A DNA stretch of 16,488 nucleotides from Solibacillus silvestris_B (lineage in GTDB: Bacteria > Bacillota > Bacilli > Bacillales_A > Planococcaceae): the NCBI RefSeq assembly GCF_051967575.1, contig NZ_JBQCJW010000049.1, positions 1-16,488 of the forward strand. The letters run 5' to 3'. The translations under genes were made by a program, and so were the position numbers. Shown here in pieces: positions 6,474-13,964 of this stretch. How positions within the stretch are numbered: position 1 is the first letter of the stretch; every line of letters begins with the position of its first letter. The notes beneath the pieces are model-generated. The model was not told where the DNA came from. It saw only the letters and a list, made by a program, of their open reading frames with translations, and searched no databases.

Positions 6474-7325
6474 ATGACGGAACAAAATTATTCAAAAAAT
6501 GATGGCTATTCAATGAACGATAGCTACGCGAAGCAAGCTAAAAATTGTAAACAAGAAGATTTTGGGGTTAAATCACATCAACAAATTCCTGTTTCTGATG
6601 CACCTGTCACTTTAGTTCCGACAACTCAAACTGCTTTCTTTAAAATTCCAGTAGTACTTGCAGAAAGAACTCTTCAAATTGTTGTTGAGTCAGATATTTC
6701 CCTATATCCGCCAGCTACCGAAATTAAACGAGTAAAAAAACATGTATTTTTAGATCAAGTAAAACTAGTACCAGTAGCATTTACCCGAATTCCTGGCACT
6801 GATTATTTCAGAGTAACAAGAGCTAAATTATTTGTCTCAGGGCATATTCGCAAAAATATTGAATATGCTTCCGCAGAATACAATGCACCGCTCCAAGATC
6901 GAATTGCAAATGTTCGGTTTACAGGTTTTGCAGAATTAGCAGGTACTGATTTCTTTAGCGCTCCAATCATTGGTATTTCGGAGAATGCAGAAGCTAATTT
7001 CCTTAACGAAAAAACTCAAATGGACGCTCGTTTAGATAAATATTTCTTCCAAAACCTTGTGAAGTACAATGAGCAGCCATATGGGGAGTTAGTTGCTGCC
7101 AATTTCTATGAACTTGATTTTTCACCACACTCCACATATCATGATGGATCATTCCACACTTTGCGTGAAAAAATTGTGCTGGACCTTACTTTAAAAGTTT
7201 TGCAAGTTCAGCAAATCACATTAGGTACAGGAGCAGCTGCACAAGTTCCTACTCTTTTTGCTTTGACTCCTCCTCCTACTGTAGCTGCAGAAGATACTAC
7301 AACAACAGAAACAACAGAGGAATAA
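6474..7325 (+). CDS. SPOCS/CsxC-like putative spore-surface protein, paralogue 2
   Basis: A 283-residue protein with the full motif set of its group: KIPVVLAERTLQIVVESDI near residue 60, EIKRVKKHVFLDQVKLVPV near residue 82, LFVSGHIRKNIEYAS near residue 122, a long acidic and aromatic middle part, NEQPYGELVAANFYELDF near residue 201, and EKIVLDLTLKVLQVQQI near residue 233. The tail is Thr/Glu-rich and low complexity (TTTTETTEE). There is no signal peptide or transmembrane segment, as expected for a protein made in the mother cell and laid on the forespore. AAAAGGAGG at 6457-6465 sets the start. It has its own sigma-K-like promoter and terminator, so it is a single-gene unit. The family name is recalled rather than searched. 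Confidence 0.7.
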   Translation: MTEQNYSKNDGYSMNDSYAKQAKNCKQEDFGVKSHQQIPVSDAPVTLVPTTQTAFFKIPVVLAERTLQIVVESDISLYPPATEIKRVKKHVFLDQVKLVPVAFTRIPGTDYFRVTRAKLFVSGHIRKNIEYASAEYNAPLQDRIANVRFTGFAELAGTDFFSAPIIGISENAEANFLNEKTQMDARLDKYFFQNLVKYNEQPYGELVAANFYELDFSPHSTYHDGSFHTLREKIVLDLTLKVLQVQQITLGTGAAAQVPTLFALTPPPTVAAEDTTTTETTEE

Positions 7326-7357
7326 AAGTAAGCTAGTTTATTCAGTGGAAATTAAGA

Positions 7358-7397
7358 GGCATCCAAAGTCGTCTATCCGATCTTGGATGCCCTTTTT
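7358..7397 (+). terminator. Intrinsic terminator of the third spore-surface gene
   Basis: Perfect 9-bp stem GGCATCCAA (7358-7366) and TTGGATGCC (7383-7391), then C and five T at 7393-7397. Confidence 0.85.
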
Positions 7398-7450
7398 CAT
7401 GTTTTAAGCTCTTAAAAACTACCCGTAACCTATGTGTTGCGACATATTTC

Positions 7451-7540
7451 CCGCATATTGTGCGGTGGTCGTTTGCTGGATTTATGTTCCTACTGCGATT
7501 TAAAATTGATTCACAACTATTGGAGGGGAATTCAAATTCC
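7451..7540. promoter_or_regulatory. Two small inverted repeats upstream of the phosphotransferase gene
   Basis: CCGCA-TATTG-TGCGG lies at 7451-7465. A palindrome GGAATT-CA-AATTCC lies at 7527-7540 and overlaps a GGAGGGG sequence that has no start codon after it. I cannot assign a clear promoter here. Either repeat might bind a regulator. Confidence 0.25.
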
Positions 7541-7597
7541 ATTAATATAGATATATGAAAAGGAAAATTTACAATAATCAGAAAGGATGTGCATTCA

Positions 7598-8467
7598 ATG
7601 TCTAGCCCTTTAAGCAATATAGAGTGGATTGGAAAAAGTGAAATTTTGGGTGATTTATTAAATGAGGGAGCTGCCTTGGTAACACACTCAATGGATCATG
7701 GATTTGAAGCTGAAGTAATAAAAATAAGCTCAGATACAGAAAGCTTTGTGCTGAAAGTATGGAGTAAACATTCAAAACCTGATGTTCGTTTCCAGTACGA
7801 TTTGTTAAATATCTTTTTTGAACAAGGAATATCAGTCTCTAAGCCAGTTGGTTGGGGCATAAATCCAAATGGCGATAAGGTGTTGCTAACAAGTTTTGGA
7901 GGTATGCCCGTTCGTAAACTGAATAAGAGGAAAGTGATTGAAATTGCGAACATATTATCAGCAATACATCGAATCGACATTGAAAAAAACGGAAACATAA
8001 ATATTCCAAAGTACGATTTCATTGACTACTTCTTTCCCGGAGTCAGGGAACACGAAGACATATTTAATGTGTTATGTTCCCTTGCTGAAATAACTGTAAT
8101 GAAACAAGAGTGTATTATCCATGGCGATTACCATATAGGAAACATATTGGAGGCTAATGACCGGTATACCGTAATAGATTGGACGAACGGGCAATTAGGC
8201 GACCCTGTATACGATTTTGCATGGGCACTTATTTTAATGAAAATATATATTTCTGATCGGAATGCGCAACTGTTTAGTTCCGCATATTTATCCGGGAATA
8301 GCGTTGAACGGGAAGAGCTTGAAGCGTTCGAAGCGTTAGCGTGTCTTAGATGGATTTTGCTGAATAGAAAAGGCGGAGTACCTATAGGACCGAAAACAAT
8401 GGACAAAGTAAAGAGCCTCATCATAAACAACCGATACCTGAAAGAAGTTAAGTTGATGGACATATGA
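7598..8467 (+). CDS. Aminoglycoside phosphotransferase (APH)-family kinase
   Basis: A 289-residue protein with the protein-kinase-like APH/choline kinase fold, which moves a phosphate from ATP or GTP to a small-molecule hydroxyl. The catalytic loop HGDYHIGN is at residues 175-182 (D177 catalytic base, N182 metal), followed by VIDWTNGQLGDPVYDFAW with the metal-binding D194. The N-lobe is less clear but has a usual size. Members include antibiotic-inactivating enzymes, macrolide kinases and many metabolic kinases. Nothing here fixes the substrate, so resistance should not be assumed. The ATG at 7598 is preferred, because GAAAGGA lies 10 bases before it and only 1 base before the GTG at 7589. 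It is a single-gene unit with a terminator downstream. Confidence 0.85.
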   Translation: MSSPLSNIEWIGKSEILGDLLNEGAALVTHSMDHGFEAEVIKISSDTESFVLKVWSKHSKPDVRFQYDLLNIFFEQGISVSKPVGWGINPNGDKVLLTSFGGMPVRKLNKRKVIEIANILSAIHRIDIEKNGNINIPKYDFIDYFFPGVREHEDIFNVLCSLAEITVMKQECIIHGDYHIGNILEANDRYTVIDWTNGQLGDPVYDFAWALILMKIYISDRNAQLFSSAYLSGNSVEREELEAFEALACLRWILLNRKGGVPIGPKTMDKVKSLIINNRYLKEVKLMDI

Positions 8468-8526
8468 AATATTCAGCATCTGCTTCGTTGGAATTAAAAT
8501 GAATAATTTGATAGGGGAAATGGCTG

Positions 8527-8556
8527 CTTTATTAATAACGATAAAGTGTTTTTTTT
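8527..8556 (+). terminator. Terminator of the phosphotransferase gene
   Basis: AT-rich stem CTTTAT (8527-8532) and ATAAAG (8541-8546), widened by two G-T pairs, then eight T at 8549-8556. It lies about 60 bases past the stop codon. Confidence 0.55.
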
Positions 8557-8586
8557 AAAGCTACCTCTACTGTATATATTTGGGGA

Positions 8587-8787
8587 CTATTTCGTATGTG
8601 AGCTGCTGCAAAAATTTAAAAGGAGATTCCGTATTTGACTATTTGGGGTCATATGGCGAATCCCAAAACAAAGCCTTTCAAATTTTCCTTTTAGCTTAAT
8701 TCCTAAAGAATACTCCATAGCTTTTGGTTCAAAATAATCAAGACAGGGTATAAAGGATTTTATTCTATTTTGCAAACAACAATTCAA
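8587..8787 (-). pseudogene. splB: Relic of spore photoproduct lyase (N-terminal fragment)
   Basis: The minus-strand frame contains FIPCLDYFEPKAMEYSLG and, further on, KFERLCFGIR and NSQIRN. This aligns without gaps over about 45 residues to the N-terminus of B. subtilis SplB as I recall it (FVPQLVYIEPRALEYPLG, KFENMGIEIR, HNQVRN). SplB is the radical-SAM enzyme that repairs spore photoproduct DNA damage in germinating spores. The match covers 8623-8757. The radical-SAM cysteine motif and the rest of the roughly 340-residue protein are absent. The frame has no ATG or ribosome binding site and ends after 66 codons. A LQQ match in another frame just past the RN suggests an added frameshift. It is a decayed fragment and probably not expressed. 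Confidence 0.75.
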
Positions 8788-8816
8788 ATATGAACGAAAA
8801 TATAGGGAGGCAGAAA

Positions 8817-9722
8817 ATGAATGCCCTTGATTGTATTGTTATAGGAGGAGGTCCATCCGGGTTAAGTGCCAGCTTGACTTTAGGGAGAGCCAGAAGGAAA
8901 ATTGCTTTATTCGATGATGGGACGAACAGGAATCAAGCGACACGAGAGGCACATGGTTTTATTACCCGCGATGGGATAAAGCCACAGGAATTAAAAGAAA
9001 TAGGGTTGAAGGAACTGCGGAATTATCCGTCAGTATCTTATTTTAATGCAACAGTTTCTGAAATAATCAAGGATAAAGGCAATGAGAGATTTACTGTCAA
9101 AACGTCCAATGGCCAGGAATATACTACTGAAAAAATTTTATTAGCAACCGGTATACAAGAGGTGTTTTCTATACCGGGCATAAGGGATTTTTATGGGAAA
9201 AGCCTGTTTAGCTGCCCATATTGCGATGGATGGGAGCAGCGGGATCAGCCATTGGTTGTCATTGCTGAAAAAGAAGAGCATGCACTCCATCTGGCCAAAT
9301 TAGTATATAATTGGTCGCAGGATTTGGCCGTTTTGACGAATGGACTGCAACTATCCGAAGAAGGTGCGACAGAGCTGCAAAAGCGCAATATCAAAATAAT
9401 AGGCGAGCCAATAAAAAACTTGCTAGGTAATGATGGTTATCTTGAAAAAATCGAATTTGAAACAGGGGAAACACTGATAAGATCAAGAGGATTTGTAGCT
9501 CCAATTTATTATCGCCCAAATCAGTTTGCGGAGAAGCTTGGTTGTGAAGTGCATGAAGACGGAAAAGTGATAACGGATGGTGTTGGCAGAACAACGCAAA
9601 AAAATATATATATTGCAGGGGAAACGGAAAAATCCAGACCCTCTTCATTGATGATTTCAGCCGCCAAGGGGAATAAAGCTGCAGTATCCGTAAATACCGA
9701 TCTTACTATGGAACGTTTTTAA
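8817..9722 (+). CDS. Thioredoxin-reductase-like FAD oxidoreductase with CPYC motif
   Basis: A 301-residue cytosolic flavoprotein of the NAD(P)/FAD-dependent oxidoreductase family. The FAD-binding GGGPSG is at residues 10-15, an LLATG motif is near residue 108, and the redox pair C133-P-Y-C136 is followed by DGWE. A C-terminal IYIAGE segment stands where thioredoxin reductases have GD. The usual second nucleotide motif GxGxxA is missing (VVIAEKEEHALHLA in its place), so NADPH binding may be weak or different. Such CPYCDGWE proteins are related to thioredoxin reductases and dithiol oxidases, but the partner is unknown. The ATG at 8817 has AGGGAGG 6 bases upstream, whereas the ATG at 8790 has no such site. 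The gene stands alone and its upstream region runs into the splB relic. Confidence 0.85.
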   Translation: MNALDCIVIGGGPSGLSASLTLGRARRKIALFDDGTNRNQATREAHGFITRDGIKPQELKEIGLKELRNYPSVSYFNATVSEIIKDKGNERFTVKTSNGQEYTTEKILLATGIQEVFSIPGIRDFYGKSLFSCPYCDGWEQRDQPLVVIAEKEEHALHLAKLVYNWSQDLAVLTNGLQLSEEGATELQKRNIKIIGEPIKNLLGNDGYLEKIEFETGETLIRSRGFVAPIYYRPNQFAEKLGCEVHEDGKVITDGVGRTTQKNIYIAGETEKSRPSSLMISAAKGNKAAVSVNTDLTMERF

Positions 9723-9758
9723 GTGCTTAAAAATTATAGGGAACTAAATAAAATGAAC

Positions 9759-9788
9759 GGCCAGGTTCTTTTATAACAGCACCTGGCC
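9759..9788. terminator. Bidirectional hairpin between convergent genes
   Basis: Perfect 8-bp stem GGCCAGGT (9759-9766) and ACCTGGCC (9781-9788) with a 14-base loop. A T-rich stretch (GTTCATTTTATTT) follows on the minus strand, so it best ends the serine hydrolase transcript. It may also stop the oxidoreductase transcript. Confidence 0.7.
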
Positions 9789-9846
9789 AACTGAACGGTT
9801 TCGTGATTATCTTCTTTAAGCGGGAACTGCAAAACCAAGAATTAAA

Positions 9847-11694
9847 TTAATAATAAAGCTCCCAGCCGAAAATTAGGATGACAAGCAACAGTGACGGGAG
9901 AAAGGAAAAGGCATAGCGAATTTTTTTTCCACGTGTTGACGTCAATTTCCTCCAATCGATTAATAAGGCAACTAGACAGATCACTATTATAGCGATATAT
10001 GCGTAATTCACCCAAAAGTGGATTTTTAAGGATGTATAAGAAGCATAATTCAATGTTCTGTAAGCTAAAACAATTACATTTATAACAGGGATAATATTCG
10101 CAAAAAATAAGAGGATTTCCCATTTTCCAATGAATGGAACACGAGTTGCCTTTTTACGATTCTTAATCGTTTTAATTAACGCGATCAGTAAAAAAATGAG
10201 CATATATAGCCCGCTGAAAGCTACCGATACGATGCTGAATATATTAAAAAATTTCATATTTTGAGAGGCAGGCAGAATATCGCTTGTCGGCATTGAAATC
10301 TTTTCCACTTTGCCACCATTCATCGTAACGTGAAAATTTACTTTAAAATCATCTGTAGATTTATAAAGATAAGGAGCGATCTGTTCGAATGTCATTCCAA
10401 AAATATTGAATTTATTTTGTGCTTCCGCTTCAAGTTTCCCAATGCTTAGCGCCCCGTACAGTTTTGTAAAGCCTTTATGGGGCAGCCTTGCCATAGTGTA
10501 GCTTCCTTCAAGCTCCTTCGCATTTGGCAGTGTTTGATTGCCATTTGCAGCAGAATATTCCCCGTACAGAAGTGTCGGCAATCCATAGCTCAGTCCTGCT
10601 TCAGCCATCTGATTGGTCATGACAATTACACCCAGCTTCTCTTCGGCAGAAAAGGTGAAATTGCTAGAAAAACTTTCCGTATTTCCCGCGTGCTCCAATA
10701 CATTTACGGTATATAGCCCTTCCCAAAAGCCATGCGAATTCCGCGGTAAGCCATCATCATAGAAATCAGTTGTCGTCAGCATTTCCTCCAATGTATGATT
10801 GTTTTGAAATAATGGACTATCCTCGCCATCTGCCGGCATAAGGGCCATCATAAATTTCGCTGCATCCTCTATTGTGCCAATTGCACTGCCAGCTGGATAC
10901 AAACCGATAAAGGCACGTTCATTTTTTGAAATACTGAATTCACCGTCGCTGCCGACAATATATCCAAAGATTGCATCCCTATTTGCTGATACATTTGAAT
11001 TATCTTCCTGTGTAGGGTGAATCGCTGTATCCCTCATATCCAAAACAGAAAATATATGTTCATTTACATATTCATAAAATGGCTGTGCTGCCAGCTGTTC
11101 TACAATAAAGCCGGCGAGTGCTACGCCAAAGTTCGAATAGGAAACTACACTTCCCGGTTCATGCACTTGATAAGGCTCGGTAATGTGAAGCATCTCTTCC
11201 AAGGGCTTTATTTCATTTGCCGACATATAAAATAAATCTGTAAATTTCTCTTCCCACCCAGCATCATGGTGCATAAGGTTCAGCATCGTGATGGGGGCTT
11301 CAAATTGCTGTTTTGTTAAAAAACCGTCCGGCAAATACGCACGGATATCTTCAGTCAATTCCAGCTTTCCCTGCTCTACAAGCTGCATCACACTGGTCCA
11401 TACTAAAAGCTTCGTAACAGAACCCCATTCAAAAACAGTATCTGGAGTGACTTTTATCTGATTTTCAACATCTGCATAGCCATAGGACGTATTCATGAAA
11501 ATTTTACCGTCCTTCACAATCAGCACATTTGCTCCTGCTGCAGATTTCCCGATATAGTTAGAAGCATATTCCTCAACACGGTCCTTTAGTTCAGTATAAG
11601 GAATCCCTGAAGGTGCCGACAGCTCCTCTTTTGCGGAAGCAATTGATGCAGAACAGAGCACCAATGCCAATACGATTAAAATTACTTTCCTCAT
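9847..11694 (-). CDS. Membrane-anchored serine hydrolase of the beta-lactamase (class C/PBP-like) fold
   Basis: A 615-residue exported protein. A signal peptide (about residues 1-21, ending ASIASA) is followed by a penicillin-binding-protein/class C beta-lactamase-like domain with S92-V-T-K95 (nucleophile and base), Y186-S-N188, and H335-A-G337 in place of KTG. After a linker domain come four predicted membrane helices at about 485-508, 525-545, 560-580 and 594-612. The catalytic domain should face outside. Homologues include D-amino-acid peptidases and esterases, often annotated as beta-lactamases without that activity. AAGGGGAG lies 6 bases before the ATG. It is convergent with the oxidoreductase gene and appears to be a single-gene unit. 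The substrate is unknown, and cell-wall peptide or ester cleavage is a guess. Confidence 0.88.
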   Translation of the reverse strand: MRKVILIVLALVLCSASIASAKEELSAPSGIPYTELKDRVEEYASNYIGKSAAGANVLIVKDGKIFMNTSYGYADVENQIKVTPDTVFEWGSVTKLLVWTSVMQLVEQGKLELTEDIRAYLPDGFLTKQQFEAPITMLNLMHHDAGWEEKFTDLFYMSANEIKPLEEMLHITEPYQVHEPGSVVSYSNFGVALAGFIVEQLAAQPFYEYVNEHIFSVLDMRDTAIHPTQEDNSNVSANRDAIFGYIVGSDGEFSISKNERAFIGLYPAGSAIGTIEDAAKFMMALMPADGEDSPLFQNNHTLEEMLTTTDFYDDGLPRNSHGFWEGLYTVNVLEHAGNTESFSSNFTFSAEEKLGVIVMTNQMAEAGLSYGLPTLLYGEYSAANGNQTLPNAKELEGSYTMARLPHKGFTKLYGALSIGKLEAEAQNKFNIFGMTFEQIAPYLYKSTDDFKVNFHVTMNGGKVEKISMPTSDILPASQNMKFFNIFSIVSVAFSGLYMLIFLLIALIKTIKNRKKATRVPFIGKWEILLFFANIIPVINVIVLAYRTLNYASYTSLKIHFWVNYAYIAIIVICLVALLIDWRKLTSTRGKKIRYAFSFLPSLLLVILIFGWELYY

Positions 11695-12116
11695 ATTTAC
11701 TCCCCTTTCCTCCTTAATATCAGTACATTTAAAAAATCAAATTATTCCATTATTTACTTTTATTATACTCTAAATAGGAATGGGAAAATGAAATACTACT
11801 AAAATTTCCCTAATACTCTGCTCAATGTATTTGCTTAGAGTGTGGGAAAGGGTATTCAAAGTTAAATATCCTTTCTTTTTAAATAACAACAAAACGTCCG
11901 TTTACTTAAACATTCAAGTTGAAGTTCCATTTTTACGGGAGCGAAGGAGATTATTTTGAAACCGTTAAATGAAGTACAGCCTTTTCCTTGGCGTAAATCA
12001 TAATTATTTTAAAATGCTTTTGACTACGATATAGTTGCCAAGTTTTTTATTAATGGCTTTCTGGTTTTTATGATATGGAAAAACATGTTAAAATCAGAGG
12101 GGGAGGAGAGATGTGA
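11695..12116. other. Intergenic region between divergent hydrolase and acetyltransferase genes
   Basis: On the minus strand a TATAAT (11762-11767) lies about 70 bases before the hydrolase start and is its likely -10 box. The -35 is weak. The remainder is AT-rich. A 15-codon frame at 11956-12003 is described separately. I found no clear promoter for the acetyltransferase, though a TTGACT occurs near 12018. Confidence 0.35.
11956..12003 (+). CDS. Possible 15-residue peptide
   Basis: A TTG start with GAAGGAG 6 bases upstream opens the frame MKPLNEVQPFPWRKS, followed by TAA. I do not recognise it. The good ribosome binding site and the non-random look of the peptide suggest either a small peptide or the remaining start of a lost gene. 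Chance is also possible. Confidence 0.2.
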   Translation: MKPLNEVQPFPWRKS

Positions 12117-12644
12117 ATGTCAACTATTCAGCTTATTGCACCAACGCTAGCGCATAAATCACAAATAGAAGCTTATAGAGAAGAATTTCCATACAGTCCA
12201 AATGGAATTGAAGGCAGTTCTGAGCTTATTTTAGCAAATAGTATTGAAAATTGGCTTAGCCAAGTTGAAAAAAATCGGCATTGGGATACTGTGCAGGAAG
12301 GTTGGATGCCAGCAGAGCAGTATATTGCAGTCGATACTACAAATAATACAATTGTCGGAATGCTAAATTTCCGAAAAGAATTAAATGAATACTTATTGAA
12401 TTATATCGGTCATATCGGCTATTCAATTGCACCGAGCAAAAGACGTCAAGGATTAGGCACATTAATGCTGCAACTCGCTTTAATCGAAGCAAAGAGCTTT
12501 CGATTAGATAAGGTGCTTATAACATGCACAGATGATAATATTGCTTCTATTGGAGTAATCGAAAATAACGGTGGCATATTGGAGGATAAACGCCTAGATC
12601 CAGGTGATCAAAAATTAACAAGAAGATATTGGATAACATTGTAG
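12117..12644 (+). CDS. GNAT family N-acetyltransferase
   Basis: A 175-residue cytosolic acetyltransferase of the GNAT superfamily, which transfers acetyl from acetyl-CoA to an amine. The acetyl-CoA motif reads GYSIAPSKRRQGLGTLMLQLAL, with the pyrophosphate-binding R-R-Q-G-L-G-T at 109-115. A beta strand (NNTIVGMLNFRKEL) precedes it, and VIENNGGILEDKR near residues 147-159 is the typical C-terminal motif B region. The length is normal. It resembles the broad group annotated as GNAT acetyltransferases of Bacillales, and the substrate cannot be deduced. The start is supported by GGGGGAGGAG 8 bases upstream. A terminator 40 bases past the stop marks it as a single-gene unit. Confidence 0.88.
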   Translation: MSTIQLIAPTLAHKSQIEAYREEFPYSPNGIEGSSELILANSIENWLSQVEKNRHWDTVQEGWMPAEQYIAVDTTNNTIVGMLNFRKELNEYLLNYIGHIGYSIAPSKRRQGLGTLMLQLALIEAKSFRLDKVLITCTDDNIASIGVIENNGGILEDKRLDPGDQKLTRRYWITL

Positions 12645-12683
12645 GCCCCCTCCATATACAACTATATATTCTAACTAAGAAGT

Positions 12684-12710
12684 AAGATTTTGAACGGGTA
12701 AAATCTTTTT
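12684..12710 (+). terminator. Terminator of the acetyltransferase gene
   Basis: Stem AAGATTTT (12684-12691) and AAAATCTT (12700-12707), 8 bp, with the U-run continuing to 12710. Confidence 0.7.
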
Positions 12711-12820
12711 GCCGGGCGGCTGAAGTAACATAGCTAGTCATTGGGGTTAAAAGTAAGATAACGTAAGAACTTTTTTTATCACCTTAAAAAATTTTGTTAT
12801 TTAAGAAGGAGGGATTGAAT

Positions 12821-13645
12821 ATGGCATTCTGTAAAGTTCGTCAAGCAGAAATATATTATGACGAGTTTGGGGAGGGTATACCAATCTTGATGATTCACGG
12901 TTATTCTCCCGATCATAGATTAATGACTGGATGTATGGAACCTATATTTAAAAAGACGGATGGGTGGAGACGCATTTATATTGATCTACCGGGTATGGGA
13001 TTAACAAAAAATTATCATGACATTACTAGTTCTGATGAAATGCTGGAAGCAGTTTTAGAATTTATTCGAGCTGTAATTCCTAATCAAGAATACATAATTG
13101 CAGGAGAGTCTTATGGTGGCTATATAACTAGGGGCATCATTCAAAAGCAAAAAGAAAAGGTGCTTGGAGCAGCTTTTATTTGTCCTGTTATTATTCCTTC
13201 CCCAGAAAAAAGAACAGTTGAAAAACATAAAATATTGAAAACAGATGATAGATTTATTAAAAAATTATCAAAGGAAGAATTAGATGATTTTAGGAACAAT
13301 AATGTTGTACTTGATGAATATACATGGTTAAGGTACAACGAAGAAATTTTAAGTGGGTGTAAGGTTGGAGATGAAGAGTTTCTAAATAAGGTAAAGAAAA
13401 AATATAGTTTTACTTTTGAAATTGATCAGACTGATTTTAATAAACCTAGTGTATTTCTCTTAGGGAGACAAGACTCTTCTGTTGGATACAAAGATGCACT
13501 GGAATTAATAAATAAGTATCCAAGGGGGACATTTGCTACTTTAGATAAAGCGGGCCACAATCTGCAAATTGAACAACCACAACTTTTTAATCATTTAGTA
13601 ACAGAATGGTTGGATCGAATTGAGGAATCCATTAATCATAATTGA
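12821..13645 (+). CDS. Alpha/beta hydrolase fold protein
   Basis: A 274-residue cytosolic protein with the alpha/beta hydrolase fold. It has the oxyanion-hole segment LMIHGYSPD (residues 23-31), the IDLPGMG turn near 54-60, the nucleophile elbow G-E-S97-Y-G-G, an acid candidate in LLGRQDSSVGY (D218), and catalytic H246 in DKAGHNLQIEQP. All three catalytic residues are present, so it should be an active hydrolase. The family covers esterases, lactonases, peptidases and others, and the sequence does not single one out. The start is the ATG at 12821 with AAGGAGGG 7 bases before it. The longer frame from TTG 12794 has no support. The gene stands alone between two terminators. Confidence 0.87.
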   Translation: MAFCKVRQAEIYYDEFGEGIPILMIHGYSPDHRLMTGCMEPIFKKTDGWRRIYIDLPGMGLTKNYHDITSSDEMLEAVLEFIRAVIPNQEYIIAGESYGGYITRGIIQKQKEKVLGAAFICPVIIPSPEKRTVEKHKILKTDDRFIKKLSKEELDDFRNNNVVLDEYTWLRYNEEILSGCKVGDEEFLNKVKKKYSFTFEIDQTDFNKPSVFLLGRQDSSVGYKDALELINKYPRGTFATLDKAGHNLQIEQPQLFNHLVTEWLDRIEESINHN

Positions 13646-13964
13646 CTATCTTAAGTTAAGTTGGAAAAAGGATATAGTTAAACTAACGAAGAAGTGGAAC
13701 ACAGCCTGTACAATAAACTTCCGGTATCCTCATATTGCCAAATGCATTTCCAATATTATGTATCGGTGAAGTTACTATATATGAATAGTGTTAAATAAAA
13801 AGCAGGCATTTTAGAAACGGTCTAATATTTCTAAAAGCCTGTTTTTGCTGTTTTATCCTGGATAAATCAATATAAATTATTAGATGTGGAATGGCTAGCT
13901 TGAGAAAAATAGCTATTGAAAAAATTTTTATATCAAATTATCTTATGGATGAGGAGGCGATAGG
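13646..13964. other. Intergenic region with a strong terminator
   Basis: Besides the terminator at 13803-13846, this stretch holds a 34-codon frame at 13694-13798 (GTG start, weak ribosome site) that I do not recognise and do not call. Before the next gene, TTGAAA (13916-13921), a 17-bp spacer and TATCTT (13939-13944) form a possible sigma-A promoter. Confidence 0.35.
13803..13846 (+). terminator. Strong intrinsic terminator
   Basis: Left arm CAGGCATTTTAGAAA (13803-13817) pairs with TTTCTAAAAGCCTG (13828-13841) with one bulged A, giving 14 pairs, followed by five T. It probably ends the alpha/beta hydrolase transcript. Confidence 0.88.

Noticed and set aside
7342..7617. 91-codon minus-strand frame
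   Set aside because: It runs through a strong terminator and the start of the kinase gene, lacks a ribosome site and reads like non-coding translation.
7598..8467. Calling the APH-family gene an antibiotic resistance gene
   Set aside because: The kinase motifs are shared by many metabolic enzymes, and nothing in the context shows an antibiotic substrate.
13694..13798. 34-codon plus-strand frame just before a strong terminator
   Set aside because: The GTG start has only a poor ribosome site, and I recognise no family. The terminator is explained by the upstream hydrolase gene.
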